Notes: generated by a model from the letters alone, not told the origin. Counted from the stretch's first letter, positions 38,974-48,319 are shown. The stretch is 64,000 bases of DNA from Pseudomonas extremaustralis (GCF_900102035.1 NZ_LT629689.1:4324001-4388000); one strand, 5' to 3'. Numbers and translations: made by a program.

Positions 38974-39579
38974 ATGCAATGTTCAAGGCTTGCCCAAGCC
39001 GATTTAACCGCGATGATTGAAGGCGCCAGAATCCTGGAGAAGGACAGCTACGGCCCGAAAGTCTACCTGCTGGCCGACGGGAACATCCTTAAACTGTTTC
39101 GTCGCAAACGGCTGTTTTCGTCCGCGCTGTTTCGCCCGTATTCCAAACGGTTCATCGACAACGTGGCCCAGTTGCAGCAGCGCGGCATTCCTACCTTGAC
39201 CGTTCTTGCGTTCTTTCAACTGGCAGCGCCCGGCATGACCGCCGTGCTGTATCGCCCGTTGCCGGGGGAAACCCTGCGTCAGATTTCCAACAAGGAAGGC
39301 TTTGACTGGCAATCGAACCTCGATCCGCTGGTAGCCCTCATCCGCCGGTTGCATGGTGCAGGCATCTACTTCCGCTCACTGCACCTGGGCAACATTGTCG
39401 TGACGCCCGACAACGAAATGGGGCTGATCGATGTGGCCGACATGCGTTTCCTGCGTGCGCCCCTGAACGCGGAACTCGCACGGCGCAACTTGCAGCACTT
39501 CGCGCGCTATATTGCGCGCGAGAAGCTGAACGACCACTTTCCAATGCGCGCACTGGAGCAAGCACTGCTAGCGGCATGA
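38974..39579 (+). CDS. Small LPS kinase-like protein (PA4998-type)
   Basis: A 201-residue protein with a kinase-like fold: YLLADGNILKLFRRKR resembles the ATP-lysine strand, and the catalytic-loop region reads YFRSLHLGNIVVTPDNEMGLIDVADM. The catalytic Asp position is Leu-His (SLHLGN rather than HxDxxxxN), so activity is uncertain. The position next to waaL and msbA is that of PA4998 in P. aeruginosa. Start is ATG 38974 or GTG 38941; neither has a strong ribosome-binding site. It is the only plus-strand gene in this stretch and overlaps the glycosyltransferase gene tail to tail by 12 bases. Confidence 0.65.
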   Translation: MQCSRLAQADLTAMIEGARILEKDSYGPKVYLLADGNILKLFRRKRLFSSALFRPYSKRFIDNVAQLQQRGIPTLTVLAFFQLAAPGMTAVLYRPLPGETLRQISNKEGFDWQSNLDPLVALIRRLHGAGIYFRSLHLGNIVVTPDNEMGLIDVADMRFLRAPLNAELARRNLQHFARYIAREKLNDHFPMRALEQALLAA

Positions 39580-40653
39580 AAACAGCCGTTGGGAAGTTTC
39601 ACTGAAGTCTTTCCAGGCTTGCTCCGGCGCCAGCGCCCGCGACTGAGCCTCGAGCACTTCCCGCGCGGACGCGGCGAATGCCTGGGCCATCAGATGGCCC
39701 CAGGCCTGCACATCGCCTGAAGGCGCGTACCAGCCGGCATCCGCCAACTGCTCGCGGAACACCGCCAACTCACTGGTCAGCACCGGCACACCGGCCATCA
39801 CCGCTTCCTGCAGGATCAACCCCAAACCCTCTTGGGTCGACGGAACGGCCACCCAGTCGAAGGCCCGGTACAGCGTCGCCGCATCCGACAGATGACCAGG
39901 CAGGGACACCTTGCCCTGCAAGCCGAGCTGCTCGATACGCGCCTCGAGCACAGCCCTCGCCTGTCCCTCACCGACGATCACCAGGTGCGCATCAGGCCAA
40001 TCTGGCGACACGCTGGCGAACGCCTCCAGCAAACAACCAAAGCCCTTGCCATCGACCAGCCGCCCCACCGCCCCCAGCACCGGCGTTGCGTCCAACGGCA
40101 GTTCCAGACGCATCCGGGCCTGCTCCCGAGAAAGCGCGGCAGCACAGAAGGCGACAGGGTCGAAAGCACTGCGCAGCACCGCCACCGGCTGCTGCAGATA
40201 ACATTCAAGCGAGTCAGCCAGGGTTTGCGACACCGCCGCCAGCGTCAGTTGCGCCGCCGGAAACTGTTCGAACAGCGCCCGGTCGGCCTGGCGCAAGCGC
40301 GTAGCACCATGAAATAAAACCACTGCCCGCACCTGCGGCAAGCGCTTGAGCATCGGCAACATCACCCGGGCAACACCCACGCCGTCCAGCAGCACAATCT
40401 TCACGCCGTCAGGCAGCGCCTTTTGGAAACGCGCGCGCAACCTCGGCAGCAGCAATTTCCACAGGTGCCGGCCTTTGAGCTGGGCCGAAGAGAGTTTCCA
40501 CTCGAGCGCCGCCTCGCCGGCCTCTGCACTACCCTGAAGCAGCCAGGTATCGACCGACGCACGGTCGACGACGTGGGACAGTATCTGCTGATGAACCTTC
40601 TGCACTGAAGCGTAAGCAGAACCACCGGCCCACATGATGTTGAGGATACTCAT
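39568..40653 (-). CDS. GT4-family glycosyltransferase (Ssg-like)
   Basis: A 361-residue GT-B glycosyltransferase. The N-terminal acceptor domain is followed by a donor domain with PVLGAVGRLVDGKGFGCLLEAF and the E-x7-E motif region PSTQEGLGLILQEAVMAGVPVLTS. It corresponds in position and size to Ssg (PA5001) of P. aeruginosa, which is needed for core/O-antigen assembly. The donor sugar cannot be read from the sequence. The start is ATG 40653. Confidence 0.82.
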   Translation of the reverse strand: MSILNIMWAGGSAYASVQKVHQQILSHVVDRASVDTWLLQGSAEAGEAALEWKLSSAQLKGRHLWKLLLPRLRARFQKALPDGVKIVLLDGVGVARVMLPMLKRLPQVRAVVLFHGATRLRQADRALFEQFPAAQLTLAAVSQTLADSLECYLQQPVAVLRSAFDPVAFCAAALSREQARMRLELPLDATPVLGAVGRLVDGKGFGCLLEAFASVSPDWPDAHLVIVGEGQARAVLEARIEQLGLQGKVSLPGHLSDAATLYRAFDWVAVPSTQEGLGLILQEAVMAGVPVLTSELAVFREQLADAGWYAPSGDVQAWGHLMAQAFAASAREVLEAQSRALAPEQAWKDFSETSQRLFSCR

Positions 40654-40698
40654 CGTAAAAAGACCTTATGCGGCGTTGTGGTGGCTTGTCATTCATAA

Positions 40699-41460
40699 CT
40701 AACGGATCAACCAGCCGATACCGACACCCAGTATCAGCATGGCTACCAACTTAATCCGCTCCCGACGCTTGCGCCGAGCCTTGTTCAAGCGTTCTTCCGC
40801 TGTCGCCACATGCAAACCGAAGCCGGTATGCAGGACCGCATCGCCTTCCAGGGTCACGGCGCTCAGGTTCAACTGCGCGTATCGCTTGGAAAGCCCTTTC
40901 TCACCCTCGAATCCTGCATAGGGTGCACATAACCGGTATTCCTTCATCCGCCGCAAGCCCGGGTTCAGCGAGAACCCCTGCCACTCGGGCTTGTCGGACA
41001 GCAACATATAGCAAGGCACCCCGCCGATCACTTCGCGCGGCCCCAAATGAATATAGGGGCTGTGCACCTGCAAGTCGTACACGTAGTTGCGCAACCAGAC
41101 TTGAAGAATGTCGGGACGCAACTCCAGTACCACCTTGGAATCCTCGACAAAACCGGGTCGATAAAACGCCCAGTCATCTTCGCAGTGGAATATATAGGGG
41201 GTCTTGACCGACTCGTAAGCCAGGTCAATGGATGCCAGTTGCCCAAGCTTCGGGCGGTTGATCAAGAATGAGCAATGATTGCGCCAATGCTCAGGAATCG
41301 CCAGGCGTACAGCTTCGTCGCCGGAGTCTTCGGTAATGAAGACTTCGCGTATCTCAGCCGTATTGAACAGATCGAAGGTCTCAAGCGTACGTTTCAACAA
41401 ATCGAAGCGACCACAACTGGTCACTACGAGCGTTATGTCGCTTTGATCGGAGAATTGCAT
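40699..41460 (-). CDS. GT2-like glycosyltransferase with C-terminal membrane helix
   Basis: A 253-residue protein with a GT-A start (ITLVVTSCGRFDLLKRTLETF), an expected DXD-like motif (FHCEDDWAFYRPG) and a single hydrophobic helix at the very C-terminus (LVAMLILGVGIGWLIR) preceded by a run of basic residues (RRKRRERIK). The basic run and helix probably hold the enzyme on the cytoplasmic face of the inner membrane. It is not the WapR type of GT usually found beside waaL in P. aeruginosa. Specific linkage unknown. ATG at 41460 with GAGG upstream. Confidence 0.72.
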   Translation of the reverse strand: MQFSDQSDITLVVTSCGRFDLLKRTLETFDLFNTAEIREVFITEDSGDEAVRLAIPEHWRNHCSFLINRPKLGQLASIDLAYESVKTPYIFHCEDDWAFYRPGFVEDSKVVLELRPDILQVWLRNYVYDLQVHSPYIHLGPREVIGGVPCYMLLSDKPEWQGFSLNPGLRRMKEYRLCAPYAGFEGEKGLSKRYAQLNLSAVTLEGDAVLHTGFGLHVATAEERLNKARRKRRERIKLVAMLILGVGIGWLIR

Positions 41461-41512
41461 GCCTGCCTCGACAATATCATGTAGCCACTATTTTGGGCCA
41501 AGTTGGCCACCA

Positions 41513-42481
41513 TCAAACACCCAGCGTCAAACGTAACCGCTCCAGCACACTCAAGGGCGCCCGTGGCCGCAAGGGAGGCTGGAGCGCGTCGACGATGCGC
41601 TGGCCGATACGCGCAAAGCTGAACTGGCTGACGACCAGGTCTTGCCCGTTACGAGCGATGTCTGCCGCCAACTGCGGATCGGCGCGCAACACTGCCAGTT
41701 TTTCCCGCAACTGCGGGATGTCTTTGTAGAACACCACATTGACCATGTCCTTGAAGCCCAGGGCCTGGTTTTCGGCGTCGCCTTGATCGAACGCCAGCAA
41801 CACGCAGCCGCAAGCCATGGCCTCGAAGTTCTTGATCATATACTCGCCCATGCCCACATCGGCACTGACGAAAAAACGGATGCGGTTGAGGGTCGCGCAG
41901 TATTCCTCACCGGATTTGGTACGTGTCACTACCAAAGGCTCAACCTGCGCCAGCTCATCGAGCAAAGCCTTGCGGCCACTGTAGGCCACGCTGTTGGTGC
42001 TGCCGACGAACGCCAGCTCGATGTCTCGCTCGCGCCGCTCTTCAGGTGGCGGGGCCTGCAACAGCGCCTGGTCGTAGCCCTTGGGCACGAACACCGCGTC
42101 GAAGCCTTCCGCGCGCAGACGCTCGGTGACCATATGGCCGGAGCTGATGACCCGCGCCCATGGCAAGCGGCGATAGTGCGCACTGAACTTGCCGGTGTAC
42201 TTGCAGGGAATGTAGTTCTGGTAGGCGTCGTGCTCGAGGATCACCAGGTTGGGGATCGTACGAATGAACCCGACCTGGCGGATTTCCTGCTTGAAGCGCA
42301 GGAAGAAGACAATGCGGTCATAGCGGGTCACGTCGACTTCACGACGGAAGTAGGCGCGCAGGTTGCGCTGCTCGTCACTGCTCAACCAGCGGGTATCGCA
42401 CTCGCAGTGCGCGGCCACGCCGTCGTACAGGCGATCCAGAATGGCGCGCTGTTCTTTCTGCACCAGAAACAAAACTTTCAT
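41513..42481 (-). CDS. Glycosyltransferase (GT-B, DUF3880/Glyco_trans_1_2-like)
   Basis: A 322-residue protein that opens MKVLFLVQKEQRAILDRLYDG. The C-terminal half has the features of glycosyltransferase family 1-type domains: IELAFVGSTNSVAYSGRKALL, then FFVSADVGMGEYMIKNFEAMACGCVLLAFDQG, and DLVVSQFSFARIGQRIVDAL. The N-terminal half is only weakly like any family I know. It begins 11 bases after the dnpA stop and is part of the same minus-strand operon. The ATG at 42481 is chosen because AAAGGGA lies in front. Confidence 0.75.
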   Translation of the reverse strand: MKVLFLVQKEQRAILDRLYDGVAAHCECDTRWLSSDEQRNLRAYFRREVDVTRYDRIVFFLRFKQEIRQVGFIRTIPNLVILEHDAYQNYIPCKYTGKFSAHYRRLPWARVISSGHMVTERLRAEGFDAVFVPKGYDQALLQAPPPEERRERDIELAFVGSTNSVAYSGRKALLDELAQVEPLVVTRTKSGEEYCATLNRIRFFVSADVGMGEYMIKNFEAMACGCVLLAFDQGDAENQALGFKDMVNVVFYKDIPQLREKLAVLRADPQLAADIARNGQDLVVSQFSFARIGQRIVDALQPPLRPRAPLSVLERLRLTLGV

Positions 42482-42492
42482 GACTTTCCCTT

Positions 42493-43890
42493 TCACAAAT
42501 GCCAGAACAACTCATGCCGTCGTACGGCCTTGCGGAAAAACTCGTTCTCACCGTAGGGCGACGGCGCACGCCCCGCCAATACCCGCTGCAGCCAACGCCG
42601 CACCCGGCGCTTGAACGGCGGCGCAGGCTGCAGGTCATGCATCATGCCCAGCGCCATGGCCTTGTCGCGCTGCTGGGCCAACGACAGCGGCAGGCTGCAA
42701 GGTCGCAGCTCCAGGGTGTCGTCGAACAGCGGCGGCAAGGCAATCCCGGCACCCGCGTCCCCCATGGGCCAGCGATCGTTATCGTGCAGGTGGTTGGCAT
42801 AGCCCAATACGGTGGTGGGTTGCCACGCAAGCCCTTGCAGGGCCTCGATCACCGCTTGCTGTGCGCAGATATGGTCCGGGTGCGGGTCGAGCAGCGGGTG
42901 GGGCAGCACGATCACCTCGGGACGTGCGCTCAGCAGCAACTGGCGCAGGTCGGCCAGCAGGTTGTTCCAGGTCGGCTGGCCGTCAAGGTCCGCCGGCAAC
43001 GGGAAGGGGTTGAGTTGGCGAAACAAGCGGATGTCCGACAGGTCCGCCTCGCGCGAAGCGATCGGCTGATCAGGCGCTGCGCGCATCGCCGGCAATTGCA
43101 GGCAGAAATAGCCCAACTGCACGCAATGCGCCTGTGGCACACCGGCCCAACGCGGCACGGCGATGCTGTCCCAGGCGCGCAGGCGGCCTTTGATCCGCGC
43201 GGCTTCGACCGGGTCCAGGCCCATGTGCTGATAGTGCTCGGCTTCGATTTCGCCCGCGGTGAGGGTCACGATCCACGGGTTCTCGGCCTGGCTGTAAAGA
43301 CCGAAGGCAGCCAACTCGGCATCGTCGGCATGGGGCGCGATGACCATCACCCGTTGCTTTGAATAATCGGGCGTGGTCCAGGCCCACAATCCTGGCGCGC
43401 CCTGCAGGCTGCAAAAACGCCCGCGCAAGCGCAGCTCACCGGCCATCAGGGCCGGGGCCAGGCCGCTGAGGTTGAGGTAACGCAGGCCATTCACGCCGCG
43501 CTCGAATGTCTGCCGGTCGCGGCGGTCACCGTCGACAATCTCAACGGCCGGGTCCAGGAAGCGCCCCAGCCAGCCGCTCTTGACCTTGATGGCCAGCACC
43601 AGGGTCGCCTCGGCTTCCAGGGGCGAATCGACCCGCAGGCGCCCGCCCTCCAGGCGGACATCGGTCCGCTGTGCATCCGCCGAGAACCGGTATTGATAAT
43701 CCTCGCCGGGCGCATAGAACAGGTGGTCGGCAAACCAGGCTTCATGGGCCACCCAGGCCAGCACGCCGAGCACGAACGGCAGCCACCAGGCGACACAGAC
43801 ACCGATCACCACCAGCAGCACCAGGCCGATCAACACACCGATGCGCTTGTTGCGCCGATGGCGCTTGAGCAGTTGCTGTTTGCGACTCAT
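42493..43890 (-). CDS. dnpA: PIG-L family de-N-acetylase DnpA
   Basis: A 465-residue protein with an N-terminal membrane helix (GVLIGLVLLVVIGVCVAWWL), a beta-rich middle part and a C-terminal PIG-L/LmbE zinc-dependent deacetylase. The metal motif reads APHADDAELAAFG, and the second is DPHPDHICAQQA. DnpA of P. aeruginosa (PA5002) lies at the same place and affects antibiotic persistence and LPS; the substrate is not certain. It overlaps mig-14 by 4 bases. A PHPDDE in the usual family is PHADDAE here. Confidence 0.85.
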   Translation of the reverse strand: MSRKQQLLKRHRRNKRIGVLIGLVLLVVIGVCVAWWLPFVLGVLAWVAHEAWFADHLFYAPGEDYQYRFSADAQRTDVRLEGGRLRVDSPLEAEATLVLAIKVKSGWLGRFLDPAVEIVDGDRRDRQTFERGVNGLRYLNLSGLAPALMAGELRLRGRFCSLQGAPGLWAWTTPDYSKQRVMVIAPHADDAELAAFGLYSQAENPWIVTLTAGEIEAEHYQHMGLDPVEAARIKGRLRAWDSIAVPRWAGVPQAHCVQLGYFCLQLPAMRAAPDQPIASREADLSDIRLFRQLNPFPLPADLDGQPTWNNLLADLRQLLLSARPEVIVLPHPLLDPHPDHICAQQAVIEALQGLAWQPTTVLGYANHLHDNDRWPMGDAGAGIALPPLFDDTLELRPCSLPLSLAQQRDKAMALGMMHDLQPAPPFKRRVRRWLQRVLAGRAPSPYGENEFFRKAVRRHELFWHL

Positions 43891-44783
43891 ACGGTCAGCA
43901 CCGGCACGGGGTTGCACCAACGGTCCTTGTACTCCCGGTCGGCGCGCCCGAAGGAAAACCGCAGCGGCTTGCCGACTTCACGCGCCTGCTCCCAGGCGCT
44001 CTGGGTATTGAGGAAACTCAGCACGCTGCCGGGGCTGAATGCGCGGGTTTCGGGATCGACGCCGCCGTTGACGTACTCCACGCTGATCCACTCCGGCGAT
44101 TCGACCCGGTACACCAGCTGCACCGCAATCGGCGCGTCGTGGAGGAAAATCACCGAGCCGATCAGCCAGTCGCGCAACAGCCCGATCACTTCGGCCATGC
44201 GCTCGGCGCCGGTGGCGACAAAGCCCCAGCGGCGCAGGAACAAATCGCAGTAGATCGCTGCCAGTTCCTCATTGGAAAACTCGCTCACCGGGCGCACCAC
44301 GCCGCCGGCCTCTTCCAGCAGGCGCAGTTCGCGGCGCTGGTTGTAGCGAAATTTCTTCGACAGTTCTTCCGGGGTGCGGGCCATGGCCAGTTGCTCGGCC
44401 TGGGGCTTGAGGCCGCTGAAACGGCCTTCGTTCAGGGTCGACAGGTAGCGAGCACGGTGCCGCAAAGGCGCATGGGCGTCAGGTGCGGCGGGCAGGATCA
44501 ACTCGGCATTGCCCAGGTCGAACAGGCCCTTCTTGCCCCGTCGCTTGAGCACATCTTTGGATAGCGCCAGGTCCCGCCCCCAGGTGGCGATGCATGCCTT
44601 GAGCGCGCCACCTTGCTCCCAGGCCAGGTAACGCACCGGGATGTCGGCCAGCCCGGACAGACGCTCGATCACCTGGGGATGGGTGGCGACACTGCCGCCG
44701 AACCGTTGCCAGGCCTCGTTGTAGACAGGCGCGTCGACGACGGACCAGCCCCGCTCGCGCCAGCCTTGGAATCGATTGAGCAT
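43887..44783 (-). CDS. mig-14: Mig-14 family protein (antimicrobial peptide resistance)
   Basis: A 298-residue protein of the Mig-14 family, first known for resistance to cationic peptides in Salmonella and P. aeruginosa. The fold is GNAT-like; visible blocks are RYNQRRELRLLEEAGG, IYCDLFLRRWGF, IAVQLVYRVESPEWISVEYVNGGVDPE and SFGRADREYKDRWCNP. It is thought to sit at the inner membrane although no helix is visible. The ATG at 44783 shares a base with the wapH stop (TGATG). Function in core modification is inferred from location. Confidence 0.85.
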   Translation of the reverse strand: MLNRFQGWRERGWSVVDAPVYNEAWQRFGGSVATHPQVIERLSGLADIPVRYLAWEQGGALKACIATWGRDLALSKDVLKRRGKKGLFDLGNAELILPAAPDAHAPLRHRARYLSTLNEGRFSGLKPQAEQLAMARTPEELSKKFRYNQRRELRLLEEAGGVVRPVSEFSNEELAAIYCDLFLRRWGFVATGAERMAEVIGLLRDWLIGSVIFLHDAPIAVQLVYRVESPEWISVEYVNGGVDPETRAFSPGSVLSFLNTQSAWEQAREVGKPLRFSFGRADREYKDRWCNPVPVLTV

Positions 44784-45913
44784 CAAGCCCCCGCGGTCAG
44801 TTCAATTACGTGCGGCAATTGCCAGAAAGTATCGCGTACCGCCTGATCCGAGAACCGCGTGCGCAGGCGCTCCAGCATCATCTCGGCACACTGCCGTCGC
44901 TGGTTGTGATCCATCGCCGCCAGGTGCTGCAGCCCTTGGGCCAGGCGCTCGGCATCACCGAACGGAAACAGGATGCCGACACCTTCGACCACTTCCTTCG
45001 CCCCACCGCAGGCCGTGGCCAGCAACGGCACGCCAGCCGCCATGGCTTCCAGCAGCACCATGCCGAACGGCTCGTGATCGGAGCTCAGGGCAAACACGTC
45101 AAAGGCGCGGAAATACCGACGCGCTTCCGGCACTTGGCCGAGGAACAGCACCTTGTCGGCGATGTTCAACTCCCGCGCCAGGTGTTTGAGGTCTTGCTCC
45201 AGGCGCCCGCTGCCGAGGATCGCCAGGCGGCTGTCGGCCGGCAGATGCGGCAGTGCCAGGGCAAAACCCTTGAGCAGCGTGGCCTGGTCCTTGTCCGGGT
45301 GCAGGCGGCCGACGTTGCCGACCACCCATTCGTCCGGCGACAACCCCAGGGCATCGCGCGCCTCGTGCACAGGCGCTTGATTGGCCTGCAAGGCGTCGAC
45401 GTCGATGCGGTTATACAAGGTCTGGATACGTGCCGCCGGCCACGCCGGCAGGCAGCGGCGCATGTCGTCACGCACTGCGTCGGACACCCCCAGCAGGCTC
45501 AGGCGCTTGCGGAAAATCCCGGCAAACAGCCTGCGACTGCGGCGTTGGTAGTCACCGAAGGCATGATGCACGCCAATCACCGGCAGCCGCGTGCCGAGCA
45601 AGGCGATGTAGATCGGCTTGAAACGGTGGGCAATGCAGAAACTGAAATTGCGCGACGCGGCGATCTTGCGCAGTTCACGGATGGCCCCCAGCTTCAGGCC
45701 ACGGATGGCCTTGGAGCTGAATTCCATGAACAACACTTCATCGGATGCGCAACCGGCGGCCACTTCGGGGTCGGCGACCCCGGTGAGAAACACCGTGGTC
45801 ACCTTGTAGCCGGAGCCCGCGAACAGACTGGCGTACTGCCGCGCGCAATCCAGGAACGGCCCGTCATAGCCGTGGCAGAACTGCAGGACGTGGCGGTCAG
45901 CCGAGCGTGTCAT
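44783..45913 (-). CDS. wapH: Core glycosyltransferase WapH-like (GT4)
   Basis: A 376-residue GT-B glycosyltransferase. Donor-domain motifs: VVGNVGRLHPDKDQATLLKGF, LGSGRLEQDLKHLA, and SSDHEPFGMVLLEAMAAGVPLLAT. In P. aeruginosa WapH (PA5004) adds a sugar to the outer core. The adjacent genes here (mig-14, dnpA, wapO) are the same, which supports the name. The start overlaps the carbamoyltransferase stop by 17 bases. Sugar specificity is not shown by the sequence. Confidence 0.85.
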   Translation of the reverse strand: MTRSADRHVLQFCHGYDGPFLDCARQYASLFAGSGYKVTTVFLTGVADPEVAAGCASDEVLFMEFSSKAIRGLKLGAIRELRKIAASRNFSFCIAHRFKPIYIALLGTRLPVIGVHHAFGDYQRRSRRLFAGIFRKRLSLLGVSDAVRDDMRRCLPAWPAARIQTLYNRIDVDALQANQAPVHEARDALGLSPDEWVVGNVGRLHPDKDQATLLKGFALALPHLPADSRLAILGSGRLEQDLKHLARELNIADKVLFLGQVPEARRYFRAFDVFALSSDHEPFGMVLLEAMAAGVPLLATACGGAKEVVEGVGILFPFGDAERLAQGLQHLAAMDHNQRRQCAEMMLERLRTRFSDQAVRDTFWQLPHVIELTAGA

Positions 45914-47654
45914 AAGGGTCCACGCCGTCTTTGACGACCAGGATGTCTTCCATGATCAGGTATTGCAGGTCGGAGCCGTAGAACATGTTCAGCGCGTCGG
46001 TCGGCGAGCAGATCATCGCTTCGCCACGGCGGTTGAGCGAGGTGTTCAGGGATACGCCGTTACCGGTCAGCACTTCGAGTTCTTTCATCATGTCGTAGTA
46101 GCGCGGGTTGTATTCGCGCTTGAGTACCTGGGCGCGGGAGGTGCCATCTTCATGGACCACTTCCGGCACGCGGGTCTTCCACTCTTCCGACACTTCAAAG
46201 GTGAAGGTCATGAACGGCGCGGGATGGTCGACCTTGATCATCTGCGGGGCCACGGTGTCGAGCATCGACGGGCAGAAAGGCCTCCAGCGCTCGCGGAACT
46301 TGATCTGGTGGTTGATGCGATCCGCCACGCCGGTGGCGCTCGGGCAACCGATGATCGAACGACCGCCCAGGGCGCGCGGACCAAACTCCATGCGACCCTG
46401 GAACCAGGCCACCGGGTTGCCGTCGACCATGATCCTGGCGATGCGCTGGGGCGTGTTTTCGATCTTGCGCCAGTTCGGCTTGCTCGCGTGCTTGGCGCAG
46501 GCGGCGATCACGTCTTCGTTGCTGTAGGACGGGCCGAGGTAGACGTGTTCCATCTTCTCGACCGGTACACCACGGGCGTGGGACACATAAGCGGCCGCGC
46601 CGACGGCGGTGCCGGCATCGCCGGACGCCGGCTGCACGAACAGCTCCTTGACGTCGTCGCGGGCAATGATCTTCTGGTTCAGCTTGACGTTCAGCGCACA
46701 GCCGCCGGCGAAGGCCAGCTTGCCGGTTTCCTTGAGGATGTCGCCCAGGTAGTAGTCGATCATCTGCAGGGACAGTTTCTCGAACAGTGCCTGCATGCTG
46801 GCCGCGTAGTGGATGTAGGGCTCGTCGGCGATGTCGCCTTCGCGCTTGGGACCCAGCCACTCGATCAGCTTGGGCGAGAAGTAGAACCCCTTGCCCTTCT
46901 CTTTATAGCGACGCAGGCCAATGACGTTGGCGTAGTCGGTGTTGATCACCAGCTCGCCGTTTTCAAAGGAGGCCAGGCGCGAGAAATCGTACTTGCTGGC
47001 ATCGCCATACGGCGCCATGCCCATGACCTTGAACTCGCCGTCGAGCATCTCGAAACCGAGGAACTCGGTGACCGCGCCGTACAGGCCGCCGAGGGAGTCC
47101 GGGTCGTAGAATTCCTTGATCTTGTGGATCTTGCCGTTTTCGCCGTAGCCGAAGAAGGTGGTGGCGTACTCGCCTTTACCGTCGATCCCCAGGATCGCGG
47201 TTTTCTCCTTGAAGCCGGAGCAGTGATAGGCGCTGGAGGCGTGGGCCAGGTGGTGTTCGACCGGTTCGATCTTGATTTTCTTCGGATCGAAGCCCAGTTG
47301 TTCCAGGCACCAGACGATCTTGTTGCGGTAGCGCTTGTAGCGACGGTTGCCCATCAGGATCGCGTCGAGCGCGCGGTCCGGGGCGTACCAGTAACGCTTG
47401 GCGTAGTGCCAGCGCGCCTCGCCGAACAGGCTGATCGGGGCGAAGGGAATCGCCACCACGTCAACATCGGAAGGTTTGATGCCAGCCTGTTCCAGGCAGA
47501 ACTTCGCCGATTCGTAGGGCATGCGGTGCTTTGCATGTTTGTCGCGTACGAAGCGCTCTTCTTCGGCGGCCGCGATCAGCTTGCCGTCGATATACAGGGC
47601 TGCGGAAGGATCATGGCTAAGGGCGCCGGACAGGCCAAGAATCGTCAATGCCAC
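45897..47654 (-). CDS. wapO: NodU/CmcH-type carbamoyltransferase WapO
   Basis: A 585-residue enzyme that transfers a carbamoyl group, in this locus to the inner-core heptose. The N-terminal Kae1-like half begins ILGLSGALSHDPSAAL and contains VEHHLAHASSAYHCSGF, a metal- and nucleotide-binding region; the C-terminal YrdC-like half follows with FGPRALGGRSIIGCPS. It is the counterpart of PA5005. The start codon is GTG 47654, preceded by AAGAGG. It is first gene of the unit wapO-wapH-mig-14-dnpA-glycosyltransferases, and a TATAAT box lies about 92 bases upstream. Confidence 0.9.
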   Translation of the reverse strand: MALTILGLSGALSHDPSAALYIDGKLIAAAEEERFVRDKHAKHRMPYESAKFCLEQAGIKPSDVDVVAIPFAPISLFGEARWHYAKRYWYAPDRALDAILMGNRRYKRYRNKIVWCLEQLGFDPKKIKIEPVEHHLAHASSAYHCSGFKEKTAILGIDGKGEYATTFFGYGENGKIHKIKEFYDPDSLGGLYGAVTEFLGFEMLDGEFKVMGMAPYGDASKYDFSRLASFENGELVINTDYANVIGLRRYKEKGKGFYFSPKLIEWLGPKREGDIADEPYIHYAASMQALFEKLSLQMIDYYLGDILKETGKLAFAGGCALNVKLNQKIIARDDVKELFVQPASGDAGTAVGAAAYVSHARGVPVEKMEHVYLGPSYSNEDVIAACAKHASKPNWRKIENTPQRIARIMVDGNPVAWFQGRMEFGPRALGGRSIIGCPSATGVADRINHQIKFRERWRPFCPSMLDTVAPQMIKVDHPAPFMTFTFEVSEEWKTRVPEVVHEDGTSRAQVLKREYNPRYYDMMKELEVLTGNGVSLNTSLNRRGEAMICSPTDALNMFYGSDLQYLIMEDILVVKDGVDPYDTLG

Positions 47655-47745
47655 AGGGGTCTAGCCTCTTTTAGTCTGCATACAGGCGGGTCACGCCTGA
47701 AAAAAGTGTGTTTCCCGCCTGGGCAGGAAACAGCTAAAGGGCGGG

Positions 47746-47751
47746 ATTATA
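47746..47751 (-). promoter_or_regulatory. TATAAT -10 box upstream of wapO
   Basis: A perfect TATAAT lies on the minus strand 92 bases before the wapO GTG. No good -35 is seen at 16-18 bases, so an activator or an extended -10 may be needed. Confidence 0.4.
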
Positions 47752-47805
47752 GCTTAAAAGCAGGACAAGACGGTTAGTGGCAAGCGGCGAGTGGATCGAC
47801 CGGGC

Positions 47806-48126
47806 TTAACGATAGATGTCGATATTGCCGTGTTCGACTTGCCGGTACAGGGTGTAGGGCAGAACGACCGTGTCCAGCCCCCCCGACAACGCGATATCGG
47901 CCAACACCAACGAGATCACCCGGCCCGTGGGGTCCGGCGCGGCGTGCAGCAGGCAGAAATCAAACGCGGCGCCGCTGTAGGCTCGCGGAATGGATTTACA
48001 GTAGGTTTTTTGCTGGCGCAGTTCACGGGTCGCTGCGACATCTTCACGCAGCACCGTGTTGAGTGTGCCGCAGCCGCTGATGAGCAGCGAAACCATCAGC
48101 AGTGCCGCAGCGTTTTCTATGTTCAT
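47806..48126 (-). CDS. YceK/YidQ-family small lipoprotein
   Basis: A 106-residue predicted lipoprotein: signal MNIENAAALLMVSLLISGCG with the cysteine at residue 19. The mature part ends ADIALSGGLDTVVLPYTLYRQV, as in YceK/YidQ (DUF1375) proteins, whose function is unknown. GGAGG lies 8 bases before the ATG. It is the first gene of the insert between the two LPS blocks and has no obvious functional partner. Confidence 0.8.
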   Translation of the reverse strand: MNIENAAALLMVSLLISGCGTLNTVLREDVAATRELRQQKTYCKSIPRAYSGAAFDFCLLHAAPDPTGRVISLVLADIALSGGLDTVVLPYTLYRQVEHGNIDIYR

Positions 48127-48319
48127 GGCGAGCCTCCAAAGATCGTTCGCCACGCTAGCACCCGACCTGCATGGGGTTCAGCCCAGCCTCTGCGCTACAA
48201 CATGTAGGAGGTGTCTGAAATGCTAAAAATCCGCCAAGCCACTAAACTCCCACTCTTTTGCGCGTTTACACCCTGAGCGCCACGGATTTCGGCTGCCCCA
48301 TGAACCCTGGGCAGCCTAC

